Shown piece by piece: positions 36,262-47,425 of a stretch of DNA of 64,000 nucleotides. How positions within the stretch are numbered: position 1 is the stretch's first letter; the number at the start of each line of letters is the position of its first letter. The notes under the pieces are model-generated. The model was not told where the DNA came from and made no database searches. It saw only the letters and a list, made by a program, of their open reading frames with translations. This stretch comes from Pterois miles (taxonomy: Eukaryota; Chordata; Actinopteri; Perciformes; Scorpaenidae), in contig CAMQGK010000008.1 in assembly GCA_947000775.1 (NCBI GenBank), positions 4,296,001-4,360,000 on the forward strand, written 5' to 3'. The position numbers and the translations under genes were made by a program.

Positions 36262-36786
36262 CTCTAGGGGCTTTTATATCTATATCAATAATTAATTTCT
36301 ATATCAATAGTTACAGTTCAATATAGTGCAATATACTTCTATACTGTAAGCAAGGCAAAAAATTGCAATATATTGAAATACTGTAAGCAAGGCGATATAC
36401 TGCATGGTGATATATCGCGATGCATGGCAATATATAGCAATACATTGTGTTGCTATAAGCAAGGAGATATATTGTGATATATTGTGATATATTGCAATTT
36501 TTCAAATCTAATTTCAGGAAAACTGTCATAGTACGAAAAGTACACAACTATATGCAGAAAATCTGAGTAAACAAAGATTACTTTTTAATGCAGTCAGAAC
36601 AGTGGGATCTGAATTTGCATTTATCACAGTCCCTGCAACATCCAACATCATAGCACTATTTATTGTGCAATCTGAGCCGCTGTTTGCCATGAATATTTGT
36701 TTGAGTACTAATGAGGGGCTATGCAGTATCACAAAACATATAATCACAATCCTCAAGTATATCTCTATTCGCTTAAGCTCAGAGTA
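36262..36786 (-). mobile_element. GATATATCG-rich DNA element, copy 2 (inverted)
   Basis: It holds dense, irregular GATATAT/CGCGATGC-type words (aaggcgatatactgc, gtgatatatcgcgatgc, gatatattgtgatatattg) and a recurrent ctgtaagcaaggc word. The segment gtgggatctgaatttgcatttatcacagtccctgc is the inverse of the middle of copy 1 at 9868-10215. The AT-rich end is expanded here into several near-repeats. Confidence 0.65.
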
Positions 36787-39700
36787 ATGTTGTTGTGAAC
36801 AGATGTGTATTTTAATGTATAACTTTTTCTGTGAACCACCTGTAACAAATGTAATACAATGCAGTTGTCGTGTTTTATATAAATATGAACTATTGAGTGT
36901 TTTATATTTAATAATTATATTAGCAAATTATTTACATGTACATATTATATGTATTAATTTCTCAATGAATCCGTAGCTGCTGATTATTTTCATCATTTAT
37001 CAAACTGACATATATTTTATTTGATAATCAATTAGCTGCTGCAGTCGGTAAAACATCAAACTGTAATATAAAAAATAAATAACAATAAATAATGCCTAGT
37101 TTAGTGTTGTCCTATCAACAGTCAAATTCGCTGAAGAAGGTCAAGTAACCTGAAAGCTCGGGAAGAAATACAGTAAGTGGAACTTCAGCTGAAAAAAATG
37201 TGCAAGGTGACCCTTAACACATCTTCACGTCTTAAGTCCATATTTTAAACCCACCTGTACATTATGTGGGTGTAGTTATATATTAGTATCATAACATATT
37301 ATTATGTTATGTTACACTGCGTTATCAATCATTTATTAACTGTTAATACAGCAGTTACAGACGCTTCATATAGGAAATGTAGCTGTTGACAAGTGCATTA
37401 ATCAACACTGACAAGGGTCTTTTGTTACAAATCAAATGCTCATAAGCTGCTATAGTGCTTTTCAGAAAGTGGTGTGGATCAATACTGAGTGCCGAAGACA
37501 ATGTATGTGTGTGTATTCAAGCATGCATGTACAGTATGGCTGTGTATGTGTGTGTGTGTGCACACGGCTTTAACATGTGTACGGATCCAAGCGGAGATGC
37601 ATCATCCTCTCAGCGGTGCAACTAGACTACCGGTCCGCAGCCCACCACAACTTATTTTTACTCCCCTCCATCCTCTTGCCCCTTCGCTCCTGCGCTTTTT
37701 AAAAATAGATGAAAGCATGTAACAATGGAAGAAAGGGGTTATCTTCCCGCTCTTTCTCGCCTTTTCTCTCTTTGAGGACTAATGTGTGTCATACGGCGGG
37801 AGGGGATGAAATGAAAAGCTAACAAGGTCCATAGATGGTGGATCTCTGGCCTCCCCGTGGCAGAGCAGTGTTAGAGGTCTCCGAGTGGCAAACACTGCGA
37901 CCTTTGATACCGGGGATAGGTTTCATAACATCCCCCGCACATACCTCTCCAAACAGAAGGCTTTGACACACACAAAAACCTCCTTATACTGCATGCTCGC
38001 ACACAATCCACCTGGAGGGACAATATCCTCCTGAGTTCCTCTAGCTGAAGAATTTCATTATTTTGTCTCTTCTTATTTCCTTTTGGCAGGTTTTTCAAGG
38101 CGCCGTGCTCATGGACACAATTACTCAGGGTCATATACTGTATGCATTGATGAAAAAAAAAATCCCCTTCCCAAAGTCGATGTGTGTATATATATATATT
38201 ATATTTCAGTGTGGAAAAAAAAAAGATACTCATTATTTTTCTCACCCTGAACCATCCTTGTGTGGTTCCCTCAGAAGTCTAAAGAGAACAGAGAGTATGG
38301 TTTTGTCCGAGCCGTCGCACAGCGTTGTAAGTGACTTAGAGACTTTTCACAAAAGGCTTGTCAATTTAGTCCATCGAACCGGTTTCCCTGGAAACTGCGA
38401 GGTAAGAAACGCACATAATGGTCAGCATTAGTCCCATACATGTTTCATGAAGGCCGAGACAAACATTTGCTGAACCATTCGCACAGATGTGAAACTAGCA
38501 TGTGTGTGTGTGCTGCTAATATTTGCGCTCTCCCTGCTTCTCTCCTGTGAGCTGCTTTCTTATCCATTGTTGAACCTTTCAAGGGTGTCTAATGGCTCAC
38601 AATGTGACGCTTATTCCTCTACATACCACATCTGCATAGCGCCTCACAAAGAAAAAAAAAACGACGTATTTCAATGCAAAGAAAATACTCGTTTGTTTGT
38701 TCCTCTCTATTGCTTACTCATAAATGCATCATCTCCCTCCCATTCTCTTTCTTTCTTCCTCTCTGTTGTTGTATCTTGGAATGTAAGGATTTCAAGTTGT
38801 CGTCAGGGGCACGTTAGAGCGAGGGAATGCATTGCGTCGTTGAATAAAACAAACCGCTGACAGCTCGGGAATTATTTTTGGGCACCATGCGCCACCCCCC
38901 CACGCTGCGATGAATATGCATTGGCACCCAGTAATTGAAGTGCTGTGTCAACTTGAGTCTGTGACTTGACAAACTTCTCTCTTTGCATTAACTGTGGCGC
39001 TTCTCCTCTGTCTTTTGGTGCACCTGGTCGCGAATGGCGAGGAAGCATCCAAACACACCCTTTCCCCAGGTGTGTGTGTGTTTTTTCTTTTCACCTCAAG
39101 GTCACAAAACAAGCAGCAGAAAGTCCTTTGTGCGCCACTCACCGTGGCAGCTGCCTTTTCATGCCAATGAAACGCAGCAATCACCTCACAAAGCTCCCGC
39201 TCAGCTATGCACGTCTCCGGCGACTGCAGGCCCTAATGCACGACTTCCTGTGAGGGATGACGAACGCCAAAGTGGCAGTGAAAAGCTTTCATTAAAAACC
39301 ACAATAGAAAAAGCCAAAACATATCAGAGGACACAATCAGAGCAGAGTAACGCGACACTGACGCCAAACAATGGAGGTAAATGCGGTGGGGATTTAACGA
39401 AGGAAAGCCAGGTGAGTTGTTTTTCTTTCCCCAGGGGGGGTTTACAAAAAGATTAACCCTTTGAACAAATGCAGTAGGGGCACAGCTGTTTCTTTGCAAT
39501 TGTGACAAAGCGTGTGACTCTTTGTCTGTTTCCTGCCCTTTTGTTTGCAGTCCCGCCCGCAGACTAATGGCTACCTTGAAGGGTAAAACAATAGCATTTA
39601 TCTTGTCTGTGGCTCAAACTAACCCTCGGGCAACCACTTTAGCAGAGGTTGTGTGGCTAGTCACAAGAGTGTCTCCACAGGGCACACACGATTAGATTTA

Positions 39701-40600
39701 AGTGGAAGAAAAACTAACTAATGAACAACGGTCAGCAGAGAATTGAAGCACTGTTTAAAGGAAAGTTCTGCTTCACAAGTCGTCCAACTTCCCCGTGCTA
39801 TTCCCGTTTCTTTCTGTGACTTTTTTACACATTGTCCCAGCATCAAGTTAAACCCTTCGACTTTCATCAGGCGTGAGGAGGAAGAGATTGACGTGGTGAC
39901 AAAAGACGCCCCTGCATGCGCCCCCGCCACCGATGGCCTGACAAAACAGAGCACCCTAATCCAGATGATGTGCCTGCAAGTCCGCTCACAATGCACACAT
40001 TTCATGAGACCAGATTTAAACATGTAAAAAAAAAAAAAATCACTCTCCATCTCTGTAAGTGAATGCCCTGAAATCAGCTTTTGGCAGCCTCGGCAAACAC
40101 TGTAACGCCTGCAACTCACCGCGAGTGAATGGATTTGTGTAATTGTTAGGGGGATGCTACTGGGAAGAGAATCAAGAGCTTGTATACATGGTCAAGACGG
40201 GATCCTTTGTGCTGTAGGTGTAAGTAAAAGCTGCATGTGAAAGCACAGTGAGAAAAGGCCATGTCTTTTTGTGTTTGCGCCAGGCTACTGTATTCTTTAC
40301 TGCGTGTACACAGCGGCAGTAGGATGCAGAGAAGCGCTGTTTAGCCTGCCTCCCACACACAATGTACGGCTTGGATATGAAAATCTTCTGGAAGTGACAG
40401 ATTGGGTTCACACACTGCGCTGGGAAACAAGTTAGTCATTATCCAGTTAGAGCGGTTGTGATGAACTCGTTCTCAAACTACTCTTTGGGTAGTTGTCTCA
40501 CATCAGGACTGCCACACACACTCACAAGTGTTTGCCCTTTCATGGCATTTTCCATTTGTGGCTTTCTCGACCGTAATACAACTAACTAAACTTAACTAAT
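36787..40600. other. Intronic DNA, no gene recognised
   Basis: AT-rich near 36830-37090, with a TG run near 37540-37560, A-runs near 38150 and 38215 and A13 near 40026. No repeat family could be assigned. Confidence 0.45.
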
Positions 40601-41035
40601 TAAAGGGGAATGCCACCATATATTTTCCAGTTTGTACGTGTAAGCTGCTTGAGTAGCTTGTAGCAGCATTGGTCGCTACTAGCATAACCAACCAATATTA
40701 TCAGCCGATCGAATGGGCATCATCAGGGGTCACTACCATGACCCCATGGCCGCACACAGCAGCAGCACCTATTTTTTGGGCCGTGACGGCTGCTCCCCGA
40801 GATAAAAATAGTTCAACTTTTGAAGTGATTCTGTGCTGCATGTCGTGATGAAGAACAACCAATCACAGCCGACATATCTTCTTTCTACTGTATCAGTGTA
40901 CGGTAAATATATGGAAGAGAAGTCGATTATTTTAGTGCAGGGCTACCATCTGTCCCACGGGCTATTTTACTGGCTTCACCCTTTCTGGCCGAGGACGTCA
41001 CAACGTCCAGTTGAAACGTCAGACTGACTAAGTGT
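40601..41035 (+). mobile_element. Harbinger-like element relic with possible MADF start
   Basis: The sequence ttaaaggggaatgcc is followed by cacagcagcagcacctattt, gccgtgacggctgctccccgagataaaaata, caacttttgaag and caaccaatcacagccga. ATG at 40911 then reads MEEKSIILVQGYH before decaying. MADF proteins of fish PIF/Harbinger elements begin with a similar M-E-[DE]-K-x-[IV]-[IL]-L-V-Q-G-Y. The frame soon loses resemblance (SHGLFYW) and has no Harbinger nuclease. Family assignment is from memory and could be wrong. Confidence 0.45.
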
Positions 41036-41207
41036 ACAGCTACTGTGAGGGATTTATGGTGCTGGAAATGCATTTATCTTTGTTTAGATTGAGTTTAATT
41101 TAGTCAGTGAGGTTCCTGCTAAATTACCATTATAGCACACAGTTTTGGTTGCTTAGTAACGACAAGCGCGACAGGAGTGCAACCTCACAAGCACATTGGA
41201 AAGACCA

Positions 41208-41220
41208 AAAAAAAAAAAAA
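41208..41220. repeat. Poly-A run (about 14)
   Basis: A-run between agacc and taaaag in an A-rich stretch. Confidence 0.7.
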
Positions 41221-41324
41221 TAAAAGAAAAGAAAGAAAATGGCTGGCATTTTCTACACATTTTTAGATGAGTCATGTGTAGCGCATCTAATGCTTCAGAA
41301 AGGCCGAACTTGGACTGAAACCAC

Positions 41325-41715
41325 AAAACAAAAAAACACTACAAGGAAAAGATCACGGTTTGAGTTAGGTAACAAAAGAACGCTAACATAAGTCAACACT
41401 GACCACTGGTTTCATATGGGACACAAACAGCAGCCTCCTGGGTGAAAGTCCTGGTTTGTTTGAGCTATCTATCGCCCTCATCCCAGGTGTCGCTCTTTAT
41501 ACTACATCACCTGACTTCCTCCTTTGCACCCGTCATAATTACTACTACCACTAGAGGTCGCCGTTGTCTTCTTGTATTCGTATCGGTGATCAACTATGTG
41601 AATAAATGATAACCACCTTGTGAACCTACTAGTAGTTGTAGACGGTCCCCTTTAACCCATATCTATGAGGCTGATAACCGCCGATAATTCCCATTGTCGA
41701 TTGTTGAGCTGCATT
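41325..41715 (+). mobile_element. DNA-element remnant related to the 5.3/24.2 kb family
   Basis: It has aaggaaaagatcacggtttgag, cagcctcctgggtgaaagtcctg, tcgctctttatactacatcacctgacttcctcc, ctagaggtcgccgttgtcttcttgtattcgtatcggtgat and tatgaggctgataacc. The first half matches the family words aggaaaagattgtggtttggg and ggtctcctgggtgaaa. A shorter relative (cgctgtagtcttctttta, tgaggcttaccactgataacgccc) occurs at about 52520-52665. The right edge abuts SINE copy C. Confidence 0.55.
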
Positions 41716-41719
41716 GTGG

Positions 41720-42056
41720 GGGGCGGCAGTAGCTCAGTCTGTAGGGAGTTGGCTTGGGAACCGGAGGGTCACCGGTTCAAGTCCCGACATGGACCAAAAA
41801 CTGAGTGTGAACTGGTAGCTGGAGAGGTGCCAGTTTACCTCTTGGGCACTGCCGAGGTGCCCCTGAGCAAGGCACCAAACCCCCAACTGCTCAGGGCGCT
41901 TGTCAGGAGCTGCCCCCTCACTCTGACATCTCTCCATTACTGCATGTGTGTGTGTGTTTGTGTCCATGTACCATGTATAAGTTAAAAAACAGAGTGTAAA
42001 TTGAATTTCCCCACTGTGGGACGAATAAAGGTTGATCTTCTTCTTCTTCTTCTTCT
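41720..42056 (+). mobile_element. tRNA-derived SINE, copy C (full, with TTC tail)
   Basis: Head GGGGCGGCAGTAGCTCAGTCTGTAGGG with A box at 41730-41741 and B box GGTTCAAGTCC at 41774-41784. The core runs CTTGGGCACTGCCGAGGTGCCCCTGAGCAAGGC and is followed by TG-rich sequence. The 3' end is CCCCACTGTGGGACGAATAAAGG with a (TTC)n tail at 42039-42056. It has the clearest promoter boxes of the three copies and lies in the opposite orientation to the other two. Confidence 0.9.
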
Positions 42057-42485
42057 AATAAAGGCACCAGGTTTTGACAAGAAAAAGATGTGGCGGGAGA
42101 AAAAAAAATGAACTCTGCAGCAATTTTGATTGATTGAATTTAGATTCATGCTTTTTAAACCATCCATTGTGAGTCCTTGAGTGTTTTAGGAGTGCAATGC
42201 GAAATTGGAAAGAGCACACTTTTAAAACACTAAAAAACCTACAGTGAGCTAAATATCAGCCATGGAAAGAATTTTAATATGAATTTAAAGTTAGAGGAAT
42301 CGAGTCTATGAGTCTGATTTTTACTGAGTGAAAAAGAGAGAGATGAATGATGGGTCCATCACCCCACACGTTGTGATTCTGAAGTCACGCCAGGGCAGCA
42401 TAAATCATCTTAATCCCTGAGCGATTGCAGACGGAGCAAGGACACACACATCCACTCACACGGATATGCATATATACATGTATAG

Positions 42486-42487
<2 letters not shown>

Positions 42488-42517
<30 letters not shown>
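42488..42517. repeat. AC dinucleotide microsatellite
   Basis: (AC)15 between tatagaa and ttctcacc. Confidence 0.9.
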
Positions 42518-42519
<2 letters not shown>

Positions 42520-43075
42520 CTCACCTTGTTCCAGAACTCCCCAAATCACCATTCAAATCACTCATCTTTATTAAAAAAAGAGGCTGCACTCCTTTAACAG
42601 TTCACAGGGCTTGAGCGATATTTAATCTTAATCAAAAGCAACCACAGATTATAAGCAGCAAGAACAGATGGTTTTTGATCGAAAATTGCTTTTTCCAGAC
42701 ATTTTTTTTGATTGTTTGCTCTTTTCTCCCTCCCTCCTTGGTGTTATTATTATTACTACCCCTGCTTTTGGTGATTTCATTTTGGTCTTAAAGGCATTAT
42801 CTGGGCTTAGGACTCGCTGACCAATTCCAAAAATGCTCCTGTCAGGACCTTTCATTAGCACCAAAGTCTTAATCCACCTCAATACATACATGCAGTAATC
42901 CCCACTCCTCTTGAAAAGACCATAGCTGTCAACACTCATGTTCTTTGGCTGAACTCTGCATGAGGACAAAGCAATTTGTTTCCAAAGCGTCAGAGGAGGA
43001 GCAAACGGGGGGTTTTGAGGAGGCAAATGCAAGAGCTAGCTGCAGAAGGCTGAGTGTGTACAGTGTATAAACAGA

Positions 43076-43092
43076 TTTTTTTTTTTTTTTTT
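43076..43092. repeat. Poly-T run (17)
   Basis: T17 between aacaga and gcagag. It looks like a polypyrimidine tract and AG, but no coding frame follows. Confidence 0.8.
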
Positions 43093-43491
43093 GCAGAGAG
43101 ACTGCAAGAAGAAAGACGGTGAGCTCCTTTTTGTGGTTTGGGGCTTTGATAGAAAGCCTGCAAGCCAAAGAGTTTATCCTCTGGCAAAGGTGATGACGGG
43201 AGCGAGAGACGGAGAGAGCGAATGTGGGAGTGCGTAGACGCAATTGTGTTCTGTTCGAGGTGTTATGCAACCCGAGCACACTTCCCTTTTCTTGTCATTA
43301 ATTGTGTATCTGCGCGTATGTGTGTGCATGTACGTGCATGTGTGTGTGTCCTCACACTCAGGCAGGAGATTGATTCAGTTTAATCTGAAGTGCTGATGAT
43401 GTGAATACGGCTAAAATATAATGAGAGACAAAGAATGCGCAGTTAAGATCCAGAGAGCACTTCCCCTAATGAAATGCACTGTCTGACACAT

Positions 43492-43494
<3 letters not shown>

Positions 43495-43557
<63 letters not shown>
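43495..43557. repeat. CA dinucleotide microsatellite (63 bp)
   Basis: An uninterrupted CA run between catttt and caaataaagcc. Its length makes length polymorphism likely. Confidence 0.95.
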
Positions 43558-43558
<1 letters not shown>

Positions 43559-43724
43559 AAATAAAGCCTTATTCTCTAGAGCTGCAGGAGATAAAATAGC
43601 AAAAAATCAATTGCTAAAATGCGTTCCTTATTGTGTTTTTGAAACTAACTCAGAGAACAGGACCAGAACATATTATAATAACATTAGATCTGTAACATGC
43701 TAGTAGTTGAAAACGGGAAGTTGA

Positions 43725-43989
43725 AGGTGCTATTGATAACATTTTTATGTAGATGAATATTTAAAAAAATAATACATTCACAGAGCTTTTAGAAAGGTAC
43801 CAAAATTGCATTAAGATTGTGAATTTATCATTTAAAAAATTTTGGCGGGTCCAAAATGAATGTTTTGTTTATCTCTGTGGAAGGCTTGTTATCCATTAAT
43901 ATAATGGCGTTGGTGTCATGTGATATCTCTGGTTACCAATGGGGGGGGGGAACATTTTGTGGCTGAATGTCATCAATAGCACCTTTAAC
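43725..43989 (+). mobile_element. Small MITE with GGTGCTATTGAT termini
   Basis: The left end TTGAAGGTGCTATTGATAAC and the right end GTCATCAATAGCACCTTTAA are inverted repeats with about 18 of 20 matches. They flank some 225 bp of AT-rich, non-coding sequence that includes a G10 run near 43941. The right border TTAA and left border TTGA suggest a TTAA target. It is a single copy in this window. Confidence 0.8.
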
Positions 43990-46189
43990 CGTGGTGCGTC
44001 TGGTATCGAAATATAGGCCAAAAAGTGCAACCGTTCCTGTCACTGCTATCAGGAAATCACTCGTTCATGTTGAAGTGAAAATGGGGCCACGGATGTATGT
44101 GTTCCCCTGGAAAAAAACAGGCGGCAGGAATCATTTACAATGAGTTGCTTCAAATCAGGCAAAAGGCAAATGTTCACAGCCCACTCGGCGACAGCAGGGT
44201 TTGGATTTCGGAGCTGTGTGTTTATGCGTGTGGAGACCGTAAAGGTCCACTGGACAGGGCTCTCTTTACTCACCCTGACAGGCACAGAGCTGTAAAAAAT
44301 TGCACCATATTTCCTCTCCAGTCTCCTCTGATATTGAGAAGCAGTGTTTTCACAACTGCCTCACATTCACTTTTCTCCCACTGTGTGTGCGTTTGCATGC
44401 TATTTTTTCCTCTTTTTTTACCCAATGTGAGCGGATATGAAAAACAAAAAGTAGGTGCCAACTGTTTGAGGCGCAGAGAGACGGCGAAAAGAGGGTCCTT
44501 CTTTGTTCCACAAACCCCCCCCCCCCATCCCCGCCATCGTCTGGACTCCCTCCCTCTTCAGCCTCTCCTCAGACGTCTCGTAATCATCTGTTTATGCAAA
44601 AAGCCTCAATACGATTCACATATTTATCAGCTTGCCACCTCCCCAAGAAATGCATTTATTTGATTGAAAAGATGATTCTCACCGCTCGGCCACAGCGTGT
44701 GAAACATGGATGCAGACCCCTCTGTATCCAATTAGAAGCCAGTCATCTATGATGACAGCGCTGTGTCGGCAGAGGGGGGGGGGCAGCCGCTACTGTAGCT
44801 AATAATAGACTAATAACTCTGACGATGTCTGGCGACAGTGTTACGTTGCCGTAGGATGTTCTGCAATGTAGGGAAGTTTCGGGTTGTTACTGCAAGTGTG
44901 TGTGTGCATGTATAAGGCCACATGGATGATGTAACAGCAGGATAAATTATATACTAATATGCATTTACCGAATAACAATGTGTGAGTCTCTTCTTGTCTT
45001 GGCTTAGTCCCTCTGCTATAATCGCTCACAAAAAAGCCATCGCTCATTATGATTCTGTTTATCAAGCTCTCACTGGTGATGAAATTTCATCCAGCATCGC
45101 ATCGCATCGCTCTGGGAGAGAAACCCGACAGAAAAACAAGCTGCAAATAGTTTTCTCACTTCCAGAGTTAAAAAATTCACATTGTGTATAAAACCCCCCA
45201 GTGTCTCTCCCCATCCTTGACTGCTTTTCTGTTCTGGAAACAGAGGTAGAAAGCAGAGAGTTTGTGTGTTTCGCTGCTCACGTTGCTCAGCAGTGTTCCA
45301 CAGCAGCCGGTACGAGGAGGATTATCGATCTAGACGTCGCAGACAACCTTGGCTGTCGAAGGGCAGATACTTGTGCTATACGTTGCTAGACCTAAAGTTG
45401 TCTCAGTCTGGCCGAACAGACAAACCGGCGAAGAAAAGAAGTCATTAATGATGTATTTTCTCCTGCAAACAGTTGTCGTTTAGTTGTGAGCTAGTTCACT
45501 GTGTGCTTCCTGCGAGAGGGACTGTGGTGGGTGGATTCTGCAGGAAAGACACCTGCTCGCAGAAGTCGCTGCAAATGACAATCAAACAGAGTACCGCTAG
45601 CTGGACAGCCCTTCTCTAATAATAGAAGTTAAGGTCTGGGAGCAAGGTAGTGAAAAGAGGTGTTTGCATAATGGGAGGAGAGAGTGTGCACACAACAGAC
45701 ACACACTCTTTACCTCACTCTCTCTGTGTCACATCTACACACACACTGTACATCACATTGGTTTAACCGTCACCCATATGCCACGACATGAGCAGCAGGA
45801 CACAAAGCCACTGAATGAATGCGGTGAGTCCAAAGGCTTAGGAACCTCAGTGTGTAAATGTCAGCCTCTAACCTTGGCTGCCAAACTGAGCCCTCATTCA
45901 CCTTGCATAAGGCCAGTGGATTAGCACCGAACTGTCAGAGCTATGGGGAATTAAGAACCACTGTATCACTATGGCTGTTTTACATCCCGGTATCAGTCTT
46001 CAGTCCTCTCTGTAGTTACATATACTGTACAAGAGTGATTGTTTCCGTTTTCTTATTCGTAGAAATTACAGTACTTTTGATTATTTAAATGAATGGGATA
46101 ACAAGGGAGATTAATGGAATAATTGTGGGTGAAAACTGGATTTTCAAATCCCAGTTTAACTTGTTTTCTTTTCTTATCCTTACGAGAAA
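43990..46189. other. Intronic DNA, no gene recognised
   Basis: Contains C-runs near 44515-44526, a G-run near 44775 and short CA/TG stretches. The 188-codon open frame at 44097-44663 shows no domain and passes through low-complexity sequence. Confidence 0.45.
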
Positions 46190-46420
46190 GTCATGTGAAC
46201 GTCAAACATGTGAAGAGCGTATATCTGAATTGGAAATACATGTTTTTCATGTTGGTTGTCCCACATGTGAACTGCAAGCATGCGATTATTTCACATGAGA
46301 GAAGAATACATGTGAACTGTGAGCACTTGTGATTACTTGTGAACTGCAATCCTATGATAATTTCATATAAACACATGAAGAATATAAATGTGAACTGCAA
46401 GCACATGAACTCATAATCAC
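46190..46420. repeat. Degenerate ACATGTGAACTGC repeat array
   Basis: The word acatgtgaactgcaagca and variants recur irregularly at about 46263, 46308, 46340 and 46387. They are separated by gattatttcacatgagagaagaata-type spacers. ACATGT and TTCACATGA/TCATGTGAA are self-complementary, so units read similarly on both strands. Confidence 0.7.
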
Positions 46421-47184
46421 AAATTCATAAATGTTATTTGGCCCTCATTTTGTTTACCCACTTCTAAGCATTTTCTTAGCTGTCAGAGCTATAAATTTAT
46501 GTGAAATTAAAAACATTTGTGTGTTGAGACATAAAATCCAGGCAAAAAATGTGAGTACAGTCGGTGAGAAAAAGGTTGAAGCCGAACATCACTACTGTAG
46601 CTGCAGTGATCTCATGGAGGCCAGCAGTGTGTGCACTGCTGACAGGGAGATGATATACTGGCAGTGGCAAGTGCTGTCTGACAGTAAATGCCTTCCCCCT
46701 CCTCCATGTTTACAGTAGTAAATGGATTATGGTCCATGGGCAGCCCCACGTTAACCTGCACACATGTCAGCTCCCAGGTTCACATGTGCGTCTGTGATGG
46801 GAAAGAGAGCCTGATACTCGCACCTTCGCCAGCGCCAGCGTAGCCTCCGGTTTAACGCTAGCGTGTCGCTAATCACGTTAGCATCGATCATGTGAGTGCC
46901 CCGGCTTTGACCTTGCTGCCTTGCATTCGCTCTGAACTTAAAATCGAGGTAGCCGAGCTGCTCCTTTCACAGAGCAGTTAAAAGGCACAAGGCTAACAGT
47001 GTGAGTGCATTAAAGAAGCGCTAATATGTGAAAACCGTGTAGGAGCTATCACTCAGCGGACTGCTCGCACATTCGACTGTGGCTGTGACCCGAGAGCTTA
47101 CATGTTTTATCCCACGTGTCGATGTGATGTGTGTGGGCTGCTGCCGCGGAGACCCCCTTGTAATACGCTAATATGCATTAGAAT

Positions 47185-47425
47185 TAAGCTCATGCCTCTG
47201 AAATGAAAACACCGGAATTAGCCGTCAAAATGAGAGCCGAGCTGAGGAGAGTTGGGAAGAATGGGGGAGAGAGGGGGATGCAGAGGGGTGCCGGGGTTGG
47301 TAATATTATGAATGTAATTTTTCTTTTCATGAAGTCGGGGATGAGGTCGCCACAAATGATTCCCCTCGACGTAAGTCCGGGAAATGAAGCTGGCGCTTTT
47401 CAACTGGGATAATTAGCTGGGCTGA
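47185..47425. other. Candidate conserved non-coding element
   Basis: Unique mixed block: ttaagctcatgcctctgaaatgaaaacaccgg, attatgaatgtaatttttc, ctttcaactgggataattagctgggctgacag. It is free of the mapped repeats. Low confidence. Confidence 0.2.

Larger units (their letters stand above)
42057..43725. other. Intronic DNA with AC repeats
   Basis: Includes AC runs at 42488-42517 and 43495-43557 and T17 at 43076-43092. No gene was recognised. Confidence 0.45.

Noticed and set aside
41720..41800. Possible functional tRNA gene
   Set aside because: A and B boxes are present, but there is no proper cloverleaf, and the same sequence occurs in three copies with a long SINE body and a 3' simple-repeat tail.
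43076..43100. Possible splice acceptor (T17 then GCAG)
   Set aside because: No coding frame resembling a protocadherin tail exon follows on the plus strand.
44097..44663. 188-codon open frame
   Set aside because: Composition shifts along its length and it crosses a poly-C tract. No family motif.
46190..46420. CRISPR-like array
   Set aside because: Units are imperfect, unevenly spaced and self-complementary, spacers are not constant in length, and the DNA is vertebrate intron.
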